From contig OY987299.1 of the NCBI GenBank assembly GCA_963920635.1, positions 117,429,373 through 117,493,372 of the forward strand: a stretch of DNA of 64,000 nucleotides. The letters are read 5' to 3'. The position numbers were made by a program, and so were the translations under genes. Positions within the stretch are counted from its first letter, which is position 1; every line of letters begins with the position of its first letter. The notes under the pieces are model-generated. The model worked only from the letters and a program-made list of their open reading frames with translations, was not told the DNA's origin and ran no database searches. Positions 24,401 through 36,400 of this stretch are shown here, piece by piece. Source of the DNA: Pseudeuparius sepicola. Lineage: Eukaryota > Arthropoda > Insecta > Coleoptera > Anthribidae.

Positions 24401-27400
24401 GACGTTTGAAATTACTATTGAAATGAGTTGTAGTCATAGTTATTTTTATTTGTAGCGGTATAATCGTGATTGCAATAGGGTTTTTATTTTATTATGCTCC
24501 TTTTTCGTATCACTTGGGTAACTTTTCAGATCATAAATCAATGAGTGAAACACATATTATACCCGTGGTTAACAGAAAATTCCTATGGATTTTGTGGAGA
24601 ATGTCATCTGACAAAATCGGGACTTCTTACAGTAATCGGGGTATATTATGTAACAATGATTATTTTAACTAAACGAAATGATTTTCAAATGGAATGGCAG
24701 TAGGAGTATGTAATTTTTGTTACTAATAAGGCTCTAAGGCATAAAAATAATAGCATTAAAGCTTGTTAGGTAATTGTTATTTTTTTGAATGTTTAATCAC
24801 CGTGCATCTTCGTAACGAATAGTTTTTAAACCCATGTTAATATGAACTTTCCGTCTTATTTTAACGAGTAAAGTACGCCCCTGAAAGGGTGCCGCATGGT
24901 TTTGAAACACCCTGTATAATTCCATAAACGCGTGGCTATACATACGTTTTGTTTTATAAGGCATACTTAAGACAGGGTGCGGGCCCGGCCGACCCTGCCG
25001 CCCTTGTAGAGCTGCCACTGTATTCTACCACCACAAAATATGCAGATACTACAGTATTCTGCTCCGGAAAAAGAAAAAGGTACCTAGATCCAATAATGAT
25101 ATAATATTTTTATTGATGGTTCTCTCCTTAGCAGTATTACCAAAGCCTAGAGAATACTATAAGTCGGGGCACTCGGCCTTGTATAAACAAACGTTTCCCC
25201 CTTGCCCTCTCCCGCTCCCTCGGCCCGCCGTCATCGGAGTACGGCGATCGATATCTTATTTAATAAGAAAATAAGCTTGCACAGTATAGCCGAGAGCGGT
25301 TCGAGGCTGATTTACGACCAGCCGCAAAAAAATGTTGTTTTTTCCGAGAGAACAAAGAAGTGAGCCGACTTATAGTATTCTCTAGACTTTGGTATTACCA
25401 CTGTCAGTACGTTCGTACTAGAATCTAGTACTATTTTTTAAAATTTAATACGCTTGTACGCCGCTCTAAAATCTAGCACTTTTTTTTCTATCCTTCCTTG
25501 AGCCAAGATGGCCCTGGATTACAAAAAAAGAAAAGAAAATAGATCTCTGTTTCCATTAGTTCTGTGTTCTAAGTTAGAAAGTTTGTTCGCGTTTCGTTCC
25601 CAAATATCAAAATACACACCCTCTGTCTAGCGAAATGAACCCTAGGGCACGTTCACTGCTGTAAATAATATGTGTTGACGGACGAGGTTCAGTTTTGTAG
25701 ATCTTTTGAAGGCGAAAAAAAACTTTACTTTTTTATTGTGGACAACCTGATTTTTCGTTAAAATATAAAATAGTAGTTTTTATGGGCCTCTAAACAATAA
25801 TTTTACCCTCCGACTTTAGGCTACGGGTAGTAGCAAAGATTAGGTAGTAGGTAATTGCTATCATGTTATGTCACCCTATATTTTTATTTTTGACTTCAGA
25901 AACCAAAGTTCAATATAAAACTTGTAAAGGGCGGTCCACTGCACTGGTTGTTATTTTTGAGCTAAAAGTAAAATTTAAAGGAGAATTTTATGGCGAATCC
26001 GAATATTATTTCAGGTTTTTTGTTATGGAGTTATCAAATGTTTCCTTAAAGGGGTGTAGGGGGTAGTTTTGTCCGGCAAATTTTTTCAACCGCGGATTGA
26101 TGCATCTGGGATAATTTTGAACGTCCTTGCTGAAAATGGCCAGGACTCGACCAAAAACAACTTCGGGGCTGGGAAGGGGTAGTTTTTTGCCTGGCAATTT
26201 TTTCACTTCTGAGACTCTTTTGAACGTTCTTGTGAAAACGGCGAAATTCGGAGCAGAAACAATGGAGTTATCGATTTTTTTCCTTAAAGGGATGCAGGGG
26301 GTAGTTTTGTCCGCCAAATTTTTTCAAACGCGGATTGGTGCGTCTAGAATAATTTAACCTAACCTATTAGGTACTAACTGTCGAATTCCGACTTATAAGT
26401 CGGAATTCCGACTTGTAAGTCGGAATGACCTTATTCCGACTTATAAGTCGGAATTCCGAGATGTAAGTCGACTTATAAGTCGGAATTCCGACTTGTAAGT
26501 CGGAATTCCGAGTTGTAAGTCGGAATGACCTTATTCCGACTTATAAGTCGGAATTCCGAGATGTAAGTCGGAATTCCGAGATGTAAGTCGGAATTTAGTT
26601 CGGGAAAAAAATATTTACAAGGTGGCCCTTCTACGCTTTCGTACTAATCAAACTGAAACGAAATAATAATAATATCTCTCGGTGTTTGTACAGGGTACTC
26701 CGATGAGAAACAGTATTTTTGCCATGTTTGAAGCTATTTTGTGAACGCCCTGTATAAGCTATGACAGTGAAACTTGGTGTGTGGGGGTTTACGGGTATGG
26801 CCAATACGACTGTGCTATTCTTTTTTTCCTAAAAAAATGCCTAATGTGCTTTTGCAGTTTTTGGGGGTATAATTTTGATGGTAGTAGGTCATGGAAAAGA
26901 CTAATCTGAAAACAATTAGTGTCAAAATATGTATTTTTTGAAGTAGAATAGGTATATTCTTTTTTTGAAAATCGGCCAATTCGTAAAAAATAATGAATTG
27001 TCTCGACTTTAAGTGAATAAACACACTGTATAGTAGGTTATTAGGGAAATAATAGTTGGCCATCGATGACATTGTTTGGTTGAAATACTATGGCATTTTA
27101 GTCAGTTCTCGTCAGTTCTCGCCAAATAGAAATCTGTCTTTTTTCTTTCAAATGAAATAATTTTATTTTTTGTAGGTATTTCAAAAAACAATGAACGATA
27201 AACCAAATTTTACATGAAACTGCGGCAGATTAAAAAAAATGTGAGAGAACTTAACATTACCGTATTTCGTGACACTTGATCAATGCATATTGTGCACCAA
27301 ATTTCGTTTGAATATATTTAGCGGTTGGAAAAATCAAAAACAAAACTTTAATTTTTTTTTTGAGAATTTAAACAGCATGTATCTCGGAAACGAGGCGGCT

Positions 27401-30400
27401 GTGGATAAAAATTTATACCTACCACAAGATAGTAATATTTTATGGTCTTTGAAGATCCTTGAAGAAACCTTTTTATTGGTGGTTGGCAAAAGAACGATAA
27501 TAATTATGTTGACAAAAGTCGGCTGTACCCTGTATTAGAGCCTTTATCTTTAGGCTGTATACTAAGGCTGGGAGATATTCATGAAAGTATCGATTATAGC
27601 CGATATATCCATATTGCGATATATCGATATTAAGATATATCGATATTAAGATATCGATATTCCGATATATCGATATTCTGATATATCGATATTAAGATAT
27701 ATCGATATTCCGATATATCCATATTCCGATATATCTATATTCCGATATATCGATATTCCGATGTGTCGATATTCCGATATATCGATATTCCAAAACTCCA
27801 TAATCATGGACCCCCTAAATTAGGGGGCCCTAATTGCTCAAAGTGCACCATTATCCATATGTTTGCTATTTGCTATCAACAACTAACAAAAACAACGTAG
27901 TCATGTGAATCTCATATCTGTCGTGTTGAGTACTGTCTTGCTTATTATTGTGGTTGCGAAGGTGGGTAGTATTGGTTGTTGGGTGGGGTGTGTACAAGTA
28001 AAAAGAGAAAAGCATAATAGCATTGAATAAGGAATTTAATAGGCACACTGACGGAAAACAATAAAACGTTTTCAGTTCTCTTTTATTTTTTAGATTATAT
28101 ATATAGATAGATATTATCAACATATCGATACCTATATCGGAATGTCGATATCTATCTTCACTAAATATATATTAAAATATCGATATATCGATATATTCCA
28201 ATATCGATATATCGATAAAAATATTGATATATCGAAAAAAATCGCAGCCCTACTGTATATCTACTTACTCTTTCGGGTATTGCTAAAAAATATATATGCA
28301 CATTTAAACAATTATTATATATTCATTATTTCTCTGTTACCTCCCCCCCTCCTTCTTCTTCTTTCAGGAGGTGTTCTGCGGCGGCACGCTCATCTCGTCT
28401 CGCTGGGTGCTGACGGCCAGCCACTGCGTGCGCCGGCTGATGTCCGTGCGCGTCAACGCGCACGACCTGCGCACGCGCAGCTCCGGCGCCGACGCGGACG
28501 TGGCGGTGCGGCGCGCGTTCGCGCACCCCCGCTTCGATTACGCCACCGTCGACAACGACGTGGCGCTGCTGCTGCTGGCCAGGCCGGTGGTGGGCGCGAG
28601 GCCCGCATGCCTGCCGGCGCGCCGCCCCCGCCCCCGCACCGTCTGCGTCGTGATGGGGTGGGGGAAGGTGCGCGCCGGCGATTCGTACGGCGTGCCCGTG
28701 CTGCACGAGGCGCAGGTGAGCGAGCGGCGATGCGCACCCGTCGGTGCGCTCTCGCAAACAGCGACTGCGCGCTCCAGTGATGAACGACGAGGCGCATATA
28801 GTTTGTAGTTGAAGGCATAGAGATCATATACCGTACTATCATAGTTTTAGTACACATAGCCATGGCTGGGCGGCGCGCCGCCGTGTATTCGGCTAGGTTC
28901 GTCAGTCGTTGGCGGGGGGCGGGGCGTGTTTTTTGCTCGCAAAACTCGACTGATAAGCGGTGCGGGACTACTGTGTACTCCCCCCGCCAACGACTGACAA
29001 ACCTAGCTGGATGCACGGCGACGCGCGGCCTATTCCCCTATGTCTACTAAAACGGTGAAAGTACGGTATATAGGTAGAGTGCTGGACGATGTTTTTTATA
29101 TATAGGATGCGCGGAAAATCTTTGACGAATTTAAAATCATTAAATAGTAAAAAATAGTAATAAATAGGCCCAGTGGACATGCGCATTTGCATAATTTTAG
29201 GTAGTGTTTTGTGAAACTTGACACTCTTTGACAGCGATTTGACAGCGACAAACTAAGTATAACCTACCGTTGTTTACATCATAGACGCTTTGTGGCATAA
29301 TTTTTTCGATTTTCAGCTAATTAGTTTTAGTTGTTTGAGTGTTTTATCTAATTAAGTGATCATCTCGAATATGTTCTGCTCATTTTACACCAGAATGTTT
29401 AAAAACGAAACGAGTCAAAACGCAGCTAATTGAAAATGCGGTACCATAACTCTTCTATTAAAGCCGTACCTAAACCATCATTTAAGTAAGTATATTAACA
29501 TGATTGTGTTGTAAGAAACTATTAGTAGCTTATTTGTTTTAGTATTAAAGTTATAAAGGTAGATGAAAACAAGTCAAGTTCTAGCATCAGTGAAGCAAAT
29601 TCTAGTAGTTTGGACGAAACTAGTTTTACAAGTATAAACGAACCTAGTTGTAGTTTTCGAAGTCTTGACCAGTCCACGTTGAGGTGAGCTTATAATTTAT
29701 TATCAATATACAAGTTTATAGGGAGATAGTAATTCAGAAAAACAACCACTGTTTTAAATTGCGCAGTCTGAAGGTCTAATGCGCATGTTCCATAAGCCCA
29801 TGCGCAAATCCACAATTTGCCATAAAAAGGGACTTGTTCAGCACTCTACCAATATACAGGGTGTCCGGTAATTATACGGCAATCTCGCGTGAGCACGTAG
29901 AGGACATCAAAATATTACGATTGAGCTAACAACTACGGGTCAAATCTTAATAGTTACAGAGATACAGGCCGTCGTAATTCTTTTTTTGAGATTGAATTAT
30001 GGCAATAACTCCCACAATAATCAAGCTGCTGAACTGAAATTTAGTACTATTATGTTTTTGGGGATAGAAAATAAGCTGAAAATGTCAATTTCTGCGTGTC
30101 TCACAGAGGGCGCAACTTGCACTGTTTTTGGATCGCGCTTTTATTCGTAACTGTTTTGAGGTTATCTTTTAGGGCCTGCGGGTCCATCATTTCAGTGCAT
30201 CAGTGAATAAAAAGGTGCACTAAAATAATGGATCTGCAAGACCAAAAAGATAACCTCAAAAAAGTTACGAGTAAAAGCACGATCCAAAACAGCGCAAGTG
30301 GCGCCATCTGCGTGAGACACGTGGAAACTCACATTTTCAGCTTATTTTCCATCCCCAAAATCATAATAGTACGAAATTTCAGTTCAGCAGATTGATTACT

Positions 30401-33400
30401 TTGGGAGATATTGCCATAATTCAATTTCAAAATAAGAACTACAACGTCCTGTACCTCAGTAACTATAACTATTAAGATTTGACCCGTAGTTGTTAAATTC
30501 AATCGTAATTTTGACGTCCTATACTTGCTCACGCGAGATTGCCGCATAATTACCGGTCACCCTGTATATGATCTCTGTGGTTGAAGGTGATGCGCAGTTT
30601 AGTTCACCGTCCGTTTCCGCAATAGCGCTTGCGCACTGATGGGCGACTGATGAACGGCGTTGCGCACTGTTTGCGATGCGCAATTGAAGGGGATACGCGA
30701 TTTAGTTTACCAGTGGGTTTCTGCAATAGCGATTGCGCCCTAATGGATCAGTAAAGAGCGGCGTAGGCACCGTCAGCGATGCGTTGTTGAAAGTGAACCG
30801 CGATTTAGTTTACCGTTGCGTTTCTGCAAATAGCGATTGCGCGTTGATGCGCTCATCAGTGCGCAAAGTGTGATGAACGCTGATGAACGGTGAAACGCAC
30901 TGTTTGCGATGCGCAATTGAAGGGTCTGCGATTTAACTCTTTGGCGCGTTTCTGCGAGGTACACCATATATTTTACAAAAAATTTTAAATAAAAACTAAT
31001 AACTAAATTTAATATAATAATACAATGCGTCCCTCATAAGAATGAATCGCATGGGGATCTTACAAACGGTGAGAGATAGAACAACGGTTAAATGGGGAAA
31101 AAGTTGCGCAATTTTAAGTTCAATAAAATGGTACAAACAGATTTCTAATCTCTTTTTTAATTTTTGAGTTAATTTGAAAAAAGTAAAATTTTCCGTTTAC
31201 GATTTTATTTTTTTCAGAAGTTGTTATCGCAGATAGAAAAACACTTTCTTATGGCACTTTTTAACGGGCTTTAAGATGGCGTTTTTAGATTTGTTCTACA
31301 ACATTTCGTTTTTGAGAAACCATTTTTATCTTATTTATTTTTTTAAATATGGACCTGGATTTTTTTGCAGATTTTGAAAGCACTTTTCATTGCAAATACC
31401 ATGATGTATGACATGAAATATTTTTTAAATGTTTTGAGACAATTATACTGAAAATTCCATTTTTTTCATTCTTTTTTTTTTCGTAATGCGGCCCTGTATT
31501 TAATAATAAGAAGTCTACATATTAATCAGTATTGTCAACAATTTGACTCACAACTTATCTTTCAATCCGAGAACCAAAAACATACACATATCGATAATAA
31601 AAACATAAATAAAAATCCTCCACCTAGAAGGCTTTGAGACAACGAAAGCAAGGGATCGTTTAAAACAAATTGTTTATGCTACTTCAATACCAAATAATAT
31701 TGAACTGCTAAAGGGCAGAATTACTCAGTCTGTGCATTCGATATCTCAGGAAGAAATTAAAAATTCCTTCGGATATCTATAAGGAAGCAGTTAGAAAAAT
31801 TTGTTGAATATGGGGGTGGTATTTTCGATTTTGATATAATCTGTTTAGTATAATTCTTTTTAGTTTAATTAATTGTTTGTATTATTTAAAAAAGTAATGT
31901 GATAAAATTCATACTTTTAATTTTAAACCTTGTACCTTCTGCTTGGGCTTTAATTCAAAAGATATTTAATATTTGTACTTTTTGCATTTCATGTAAAATT
32001 AAATTTTTGTACCTATTCTTTACTCACCCTGCATAATAAAATTGAGATTTCTCATGGTGAGTCGTATTTTCTAGACCAGCGCAAAAACTTTTATTTACAA
32101 CCATGTATGTAGTTGACATTTCTGACTTTTTAGAAGTTTGAAAGTGTCAATTTTTTTAACTTTTACTTCCCGCCCTCCCGCCCGGGTGGAAAGTTTACTT
32201 TCCACCCAGGAGGGCGGGAAGTAAACGGAGATAAAATTTTGAAATTACAAAATATTGATGGTTGTAAATAAAATAGTATACAAAACTCGGTGACGTGTTT
32301 CATTACTGTCTCGAGATAAAGTTAACCTCGGCGCTTCGCACCTCGGTTAACTATTTAATCCCTCGACAGTAATGAAACACTTCCCACCTCGGTGTGTAAT
32401 ATACTATTATCGAGAGCAACTTTTTTTGTATCTTGTGAAATAAGGTATGTTTACTCTTAGGCAAAACGACATTTTTGTATAATAATATATCAGGAGGAAC
32501 ATTTTTCTTATCTTTAAATTTTTAGTCCATTTGTCCTCTTGTAAAGTCCATCCGCGGACATACTGTATGTCGTTGAAGTTTGAAAGTTGGTGTACCCACA
32601 CTCCGATAAGTTTGGTGTACCCAGTACCGGGATTTTTACTTTTTACCACCGGTGACCGGTGCGTTTCCCCAATAGAGATTGTGCATTAATGAGTGCGAAT
32701 GATGAGCTGAGTAACGCACTGTTAACGACTAGTTCTTGAAGATGATCGGCGATTTAGTTTGCCGAATACCAGACCAGCGGAATTACAAAACGATTAAATA
32801 CATACTAAATTTATTATAAGCATGGTTACCTTATTCTGCAGTTCTGTTAAAAAAATATAAATAATTCTAAGCCCAGAGCTTATCTGTCCACATGCATTTT
32901 ATGGCCGCACGTCCTCTTGCCCCCAAATCAGCACTCAAGTACTTTCATAAATTTTGTATTCTTCAACTACCTATAGTTTTTTTGGGCCTTTTCTCCCTGC
33001 CCCTGTCAGATAAATGATTTAATCATTATTTTGATATAAAATGTAGCCATAAAATTTGGCTAAAGCAATTACTATTATTACCTATTGTATTGTGTCTCAT
33101 ACGTATACATACATTATTTATTTGTATCTGCACTCTCATTTTTCCGCACATTAATTTTGATGTAAATGCCCATAGGTAGTTATATTCAAGGGTGTACCAT
33201 TTCTTCCTTGTACATACATAATTACTTATTATATACCTTTTCGAGAAAATGAAGTGTACCCGGTACCGGGATTTTTACTACCGGTGACCGGTGCGTTTCC
33301 CCAATAGTGGGTGTGAATGATGAGCTGCGTAACGCACTGTTAACGACTAGTTCTTGAAGCTGATCGGCGATTTAGTTTGCTGAATACCAGACCAGCAGAA

Positions 33401-36400
33401 TTACAAAACGATTAAATACATAGGTACTAAATTTATTATAAGCATGGTTATCTTATTCTGCAGTTCTGTTAAAAAAATATAAATAATTCTAAGCCCAGAG
33501 CTTATCTGTCCACATGCATTTTATGGCCGCACGTCCTCTTGCCCCCAAATCAGCACTCAGTAAGTACTTTCATAAATTTTGTATTCTTCAACTACCTATA
33601 GTTTTTTGGGCCTTTTCTCCTTGCCCCTGTCAGATAAATGATTTAATCGTTATTTTGATAACTACGTAATACCTTGGCCATAAAATTTGGCTAAAGCAAT
33701 TACTATTATTACCTATTGTATTGTGTCTCATACGTATACATACATTATTTATTTGTATCTGCTCATTTTTCCGCACATTAATTTTGATGTAAATGCCTTA
33801 AATAATAATTATATAGGTAGTTATATTCAAGGGTGTACCATTTCTTCCTTGTACATACATACTTACTTATTATATACATTTTCGAGAAATTTACTATTTT
33901 ACCTTCAATATACAATATCTACAGAATTTTTTGTTGCTATAACCCACTAAGCAAGAAAAATTTGCTACAACTTTGCAACAAGTTTACAAAGTAAGTTGAA
34001 AAGCTTGAAATAATATTGCAGCAAGTTTGTGATAAAGTTATAATGGCAGCCCAGCAACTTTATTTAGAAACTTTATTTTACATAGCTTGCGGCAAATTCT
34101 GTTTTGAAACGTTATGTCATTATTTCTTTTTAAACCTTGTTGGAAAGTATTTTGTGAGAATTTACAAGAAACATTTTTTATAAGCTTTATGTGAAGTTAG
34201 GTTAATAAAGTTTATTGCAACTTTTTTCCAAATATATTACTGAAAGATTGCTTTAGTCACTACTAGGAATTAAATATCGTAAGTTATTATAAACTTTTTA
34301 AACAAAGAAAATATTAAGCATGATAGGTATAATCAATTACATGATCACACTTCAGCTGGGATTTGAACCGTAATGGGACATTAGAGCCATAGTGGCTTTG
34401 CAAATTAAGTGACTGCAGATGCGGGGGAGTTATATCTCGGGTTATAACTGCTGGGACTGGATTTATACCATTCGGTAATTCATTATCGAATGATCTATCC
34501 ACCCAGCCCAAGTTGACAGAACCCTATTTAATCTCTGGTCACTTACGAGTACTTTTCGTAAAGCACTTATGGTTCGTTCGTTTACAAGTCTTAATAATTT
34601 ACGTCGCCAAAGTGACGCTTTCCACTTTCGTTTTGCTATGGAACTGAAGCACGGCGCACGCGCAGACCTGCGCAGACGTAGATTTATTAAAATAAAGTTA
34701 TGGACAATTTATATTGAAACTGTCCCACAAGTAGCTTAAATAATATTGCAGCAATCTTGCCCAGTGGTAACCAATGAAACGTTTTGTTCGCAAACTTTAA
34801 AGAAACTTGTGGCAAGTCTCAAATTATAATTTTATAAATATAAAGTTATGGAAAATTTATATACTGAAACTTCCCCACAAGTACCTTAAATAATATTGCC
34901 GCAATTTTTCCCAGTGCTTGCCAATGAAACGTTTTGTTTGCAAACTGTAAAGTGACTTGTGGTAAGTCCCAAATTTAAAATTTTCTGCAATCTTCAGAAA
35001 TGCTCTTTCAGAAAACTTATTTGTTAAAACGGCAATACGAAATATTACTACAAATTTACTGAAATTTTATATCTCAAACTTACAAAATCAAAATGTTTGC
35101 AACTTTGTAGAAAACTTAGGGCAAGCTTCTTGTTTAGTGGGAAGGATAATCCGTTGTATAAATGACAAAAATTGTTTCAAATTCACCCCGATCCGTACAG
35201 CTATAGCATGCCACACCCTAACCAAAAAGAGAAAAAAATCCCCCCAAGATATCGTTTAAATACCAGAATTTCAACTGTTTATATTATCACTTGTAATCTC
35301 CCTAGTGCTTGAATTATTGCCGGAATTTTTTTCGAGTGCACGAATTTTTTGCCGCTCTGCAAATGATTGTACAGATCTGCATCATTACAGTCTGATAACC
35401 GACCACATAGACAAAGGAATAATTCATTTCCTCTATGATTGATTGGCAAATAGGCCGGCACATCACTATATCTTAGATCCTTTTAAAGATCTTAAGACTT
35501 TTAAAAAGATCTAAGATCGCGAAATTAAAACCAAAGATGAGATATTTTAAAGAAAGATCGTTCTTTAGTGAAACAAAAAAGATTTGGAACTAATCAAGAT
35601 CGGGATCTTAGATCTTTAAATTTTTAAATAGATCTGCCCAGCTCTGCCCATGATATATCATGAGCTCTGCCACATAATAAATAATATCTTTGCAACAGAA
35701 GCCTCCTTACGGACATGTGTCAAAAATAAGCGAGCCCCTCCATTTCAATTTACAGAAAGACACACAGTATTTTAAGCATAAATTTGGTTCTAATATATAA
35801 TCCCTTTGTTATGTAGATTAACGTAAAATCCAATAAAATCCGTGTTATTCATGTCTTTAGAAGATATTTTGCTAAAAAGTGAGCCTCCTTTTGACACATG
35901 TTAAAGATTTGCCTGTATTACTCGTTAGTCTGTGGCTCTGCCTATAATAGGTATATGTCAGTGTCATCAAAATCTAGGGAATACTTGTAGACTTTGGTGT
36001 CATCCTCTGTATTATGAAAGTTGAATCACTTATATTTTCTTTCTTATTTTAACGAACGCGTATGAAATTATAATTAACTTGCCTATCAATAATAATTGAT
36101 AGGCAAGTATAATTATTATTGTACATTGTTCGACTTATTGCCATGAATATTTGATTGAATAAGATTAATTTTCCCATTCAAAGATTTATGATTTTTAATT
36201 AGGATCTAATTTGACAATAGAGGAACGTACCGAATGTATAAATTGATGCTAATTGTGGTTGATTGCCTGTATCGATAGCTCATTACTTACTTACACACAT
36301 GTCTTTATCAACTCGATTATCATCATGAACATTCGTATATTTCCACACCCAAAAAATACACACCTATTCTATTATTATACACAATAGTATTATATTTAAA

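Larger units (their letters stand above)
22182..26643. mobile_element. foldback element FB-2 (6-bp TSD, nested insertions)
   Basis: The left end TACGAAAGCGTAGAAGGGCC is exactly complemented at the right end, and the flanks are a perfect 6-bp duplication CTAATC (22176-22181, 26644-26649). Outer arms (22230-22580 and 26376-26600) are arrays of short palindromes (see separate entries); inner arms hold tandem and inverted copies of a unit containing GGATGCAGGGGTAGTTTTGT. The arms around 22603-22833 and 26127-26357 are essentially identical inverted copies. A paralogous uninterrupted sequence at about 56456-56480 (GTGAGCCCTAATCAAACTGC) is the empty site. Later insertions at 23615-24914 and 25142-25391 lie inside it. 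No transposase. Confidence 0.85.
18977..28367 (+). other. protease intron of 9.4 kb
   Basis: Phase-0 intron filled with mobile elements, listed individually. Stretches not covered by them (20441-22175, 26650-27550) are AT-rich and contain diverged single arms of the CAGTGTGTTTCAC foldback family (about 20950-21560 and 26685-27040), but no gene. Confidence 0.7.

Noticed and set aside
28326..29016. Long open frames on the - strand and in other + frames over the GC-rich exon
   Set aside because: Shadow frames caused by GC composition; the + frame with the trypsin motifs explains the region.
30880..30896. Hammerhead-like CTGATGAACGGTGAAAC in the minisatellite
   Set aside because: The CTGATGA and GAAAC boxes are separated by only about four bases, so helix II cannot form, and no pairing helix I strands were found.
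34313..34512. tRNA-derived SINE suggested by GGTTCAAATCC (- strand)
   Set aside because: No properly spaced A box, no tail or target duplication; left as interior of the 33943-35141 element.
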